Shown piece after piece: positions 14,277 to 15,324 of a DNA stretch of 15,324 bases (position 1 is the stretch's first letter; each line of letters begins with the position of its first letter). The notes under the pieces are model-generated. The model made no database searches, had not been told where the DNA came from, and saw only the letters and a program-made list of their open reading frames with translations. Both the position numbers and the translations under genes were made by a program. Source of the stretch: CAZSLZ01 sp964607865 (lineage in GTDB: Bacteria > Vulcanimicrobiota > JAJTBE01 > CAZSLZ01); NCBI GenBank assembly GCA_964607865.1, contig CAZSLZ010000077.1:1-15324 (forward strand), written 5' to 3'.

Positions 14277-14310
14277 AGAGGCTGCCCCAGAAGGGCAGCT
14301 TCTTTGTTTT
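14277..14310 (+). terminator. Rho-independent terminator of the YiiX-like gene
   Basis: GCTGCCC (14281-14287) pairs with GGGCAGC (14293-14299) over a 5-nt loop, extended by AGA/TCT outside a G-T pair. The T-rich tail TTCTTTGTTTT follows. It lies about 25 bp after the stop. Confidence 0.9.
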
Positions 14311-14331
14311 ATATTGAATAATGATAATTTC

Positions 14332-14367
14332 GTCATCACGGGCATCTGCAGGATGCGTGGCGATCTC
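14332..14367 (+). repeat. REP-like palindromic repeat, left copy
   Basis: This 36-bp unit opens GTCAT and closes GTGGCGATCTC. Inside, GCATC (14342-14346) and GATGC (14352-14356) form a stem around a 5-nt loop. It resembles the widespread intergenic GTCATTGCGAG...GCAATCTC repeats found in many bacterial genomes. An inverted partner lies at 14412-14447. Confidence 0.75.
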
Positions 14368-14411
14368 TGCTCCACCCAGGTAAATGGTTGGGTAAAAACC
14401 CGATCTAAATT

Positions 14412-14447
14412 GAGATTGCCACGGTTTCCGTGAAACCTCGCAATGAC
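14412..14447 (-). repeat. REP-like palindromic repeat, right (inverted) copy
   Basis: Read on the minus strand this 36-bp unit opens GTCATTGCGAGG and closes GTGGCAATCTC, aligning without gaps to the left copy at 23 of 36 positions. The stem positions differ (GGTTT/AAACC here, GCATC/GATGC there) but still pair, showing the hairpin rather than the sequence is kept. Confidence 0.78.
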
Positions 14448-14558
14448 AGGCCTTCAGTCCTTGAGAAGAATGAAACCTGGCTGAAGAAAATTTTGTTGCG
14501 AACAGCCTGTTCTCCGGCTCCATACCGGGCATCCAATGACAAATTTCGAATTCTTTTA

Positions 14559-14596
14559 GAAAAGAAGAAGGCGGTTTTACCCGCCTTCTTCTTTAC
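14559..14596 (-). terminator. Strong terminator of the VIT-type gene, possibly bidirectional
   Basis: A perfect 14-bp stem (AAAGAAGAAGGCGG at 14561-14574, CCGCCTTCTTCTTT at 14581-14594) with a 6-nt loop is flanked by T-rich sequence on the minus strand. It lies a few bases after the stop at 14602 and could also block readthrough from the left. Confidence 0.9.
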
Positions 14597-14601
14597 ATAT
14601 T

Positions 14602-15324
14602 CTATTTTTCAATCAAATAAACTGTGCCTTTGTATTTTATCAGCACCTTTTCACCTGCCGACAGATATCGGGCCAACCGGGAATCCTTGATTAATTCGAA
14701 ATATTCATCAGAATAAAGTTTCACCTTGTTCATTTTTTCCTTTCCTTCATATTCAGAATCTGTCCAGACATCGTCTATTAGGTAGAAAGTTTTGCCATGC
14801 AGGCGTTTCACCTTGTTATGGCTTTCAACCGGAGCTGCCTCCTCTGCTTCAAAGGCAGAATCAGCCTGCTGATACATATTTAAATTCTGGCTGGTAGCAA
14901 AAGCTTCCTGTCCCGTGGCATATTTGGCTGCCTTGTTAAACAGTGGGCTGGCGGGTTTGGATTGAACCGCCCTGGGCATCCCTACCCTGTCTTTCTTTTC
15001 ATCCCGGGGTTCTTCCACCAGGAAGGAAGTATAGGGAGTAATTATGCCGAACTCCTTGGATAGCCGGATAACCTCATCCACCAGTTCGGGGTTCTCGCCT
15101 TTCTGCCTGATTACTTCCAGCAAATATCCTATACGCCGCAGGGACCACAACTTGGGTATAAAGTCATTATCTCTATGGGCTGCGGGGAAATTTCCCTCGT
15201 AGGTCAGCTTCACATCCTTTGTGCCCCGTTTTCCTGTCAGCACAATAGAGGAAGCACCGGAGCCCTCGTATCTTCCCAGAACCAGCAATTGGCTGCCCTT
15301 GAAAATAGCGGGTAATTCACCGGG
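14602..15324 (-). CDS. C-terminal part of a VIT/VWA (inter-alpha-trypsin-inhibitor-like) domain protein, 5' end outside the window
   Basis: The frame is open to the window edge and reads PGELPAIFKGSQLLVLGRYEG at its left end, the strand that follows the von Willebrand A domain in bacterial VIT-VWA proteins. RLSKEFGIITPYTSFLVEE (conserved in the family) comes next. A Ser/Ala/Gln-rich low-complexity linker follows, then a C-terminal block KLYSDEYFELIKDS, ARYLSAGEKVLIKYKGTVYLIE that also recurs in the family. The VIT and VWA domains, signal peptide and true start lie beyond 15324. Such proteins are usually exported and adhesive or surface-associated; nothing in this part shows the anchor. A TTG at 15288 gives an internal frame start but is not the real one, since the domain continues upstream. 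Confidence 0.88.
   Translation of the reverse strand, partial: PGELPAIFKGSQLLVLGRYEGSGASSIVLTGKRGTKDVKLTYEGNFPAAHRDNDFIPKLWSLRRIGYLLEVIRQKGENPELVDEVIRLSKEFGIITPYTSFLVEEPRDEKKDRVGMPRAVQSKPASPLFNKAAKYATGQEAFATSQNLNMYQQADSAFEAEEAAPVESHNKVKRLHGKTFYLIDDVWTDSEYEGKEKMNKVKLYSDEYFELIKDSRLARYLSAGEKVLIKYKGTVYLIEK

Larger units (their letters stand above)
14255..14601. other. 347 bp intergenic region between convergent genes
   Basis: It contains the terminator of the YiiX-like gene (14277-14310), the inverted REP-like pair (14332-14447), and the terminator of the VIT-type gene (14559-14596). Between 14448 and 14558 I see only short inverted repeats. Reading frames here are translations of the repeats. 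Confidence 0.7.

Noticed and set aside
14500..14512. LexA-like palindrome GAACA-GCC-TGTTC
   Set aside because: The GAAC to GTTC spacing is 5 rather than 4, and it lies between convergent genes with no promoter to control.
14251..14532. 93-codon minus-strand frame over the REP pair
   Set aside because: It is the translation of a repeat and a terminator; no Shine-Dalgarno site or conserved product.
1..15324. tRNA, rRNA, CRISPR arrays, insertion sequences or prophage genes
   Set aside because: I saw no cloverleaf with a TTCRA arm, no regularly spaced repeat array, and no transposase, integrase or phage structural motif on either strand.

Overview
This window comes from a bacterial chromosome, probably an uncultured lineage known from metagenomes. 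The genes are tightly packed with clear GGAG-type ribosome-binding sites, sigma70-like promoters and simple hairpin terminators. It holds dapB, nadK, recN, a tatA-like gene and an FhaA-type DUF3662+FHA protein. That last architecture is commonest in Actinobacteria, Chloroflexi and related Terrabacteria-like lineages, but nothing here fixes the phylum. Stop codons are TAA, TAG and TGA, so the standard bacterial code applies.

Region 1 (1-7222, all on the minus strand) looks like one operon read from right to left: receiver/degenerate-GGDEF regulator, NAD kinase (nadK), RecN, M16 zinc peptidase, DapB, TatA-like protein. Gaps are 2-16 bp, and several ribosome-binding sites lie in the 3' end of the preceding gene. 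After a 74 bp gap comes a receiver-PAS-GAF protein whose phospho-acceptor Asp is Glu. Past its TAA stop the same frame continues to the window edge as a coiled coil and the start of another PAS domain, so a longer sensor appears to be cut by one nonsense codon.

Region 2 (7223-9070) has a 352 bp intergenic stretch with a terminator, an unrecognised beta-rich protein, and an archaemetzincin-like protein in which the first zinc-binding His of HExxHxxGxxHC is Gln.

Region 3 (9071-12502, plus strand) has an NmrA-type NAD(P)-binding protein with its own terminator, the FhaA-like protein, a papain/calpain-like cysteine hydrolase behind a near-consensus promoter, and a small VOC/glyoxalase-fold protein. 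A small exported NTF2-like protein (minus strand) overlaps the VOC gene tail to tail by 4 bp.

Region 4 (12931-15324) begins with a 421 bp AT-rich regulatory stretch containing an 11-bp tandem TTAACA repeat. It leads to a YiiX-like (permuted NlpC/P60) hydrolase with a disordered N-terminus and a glycine-zipper hydrophobic C-terminus. Next come a terminator, a 116 bp pair of inverted REP-like hairpins whose stems covary, a perfect 14-bp terminator, and the C-terminal part of a VIT/VWA-type protein that runs off the window.

Main points for a second look: the interrupted sensor at the left edge, three folds with altered key residues (receiver D to E, GGDEF to NENTF, HExxH to QExxH), the two leaderless cysteine hydrolases, and the inverted REP pair.
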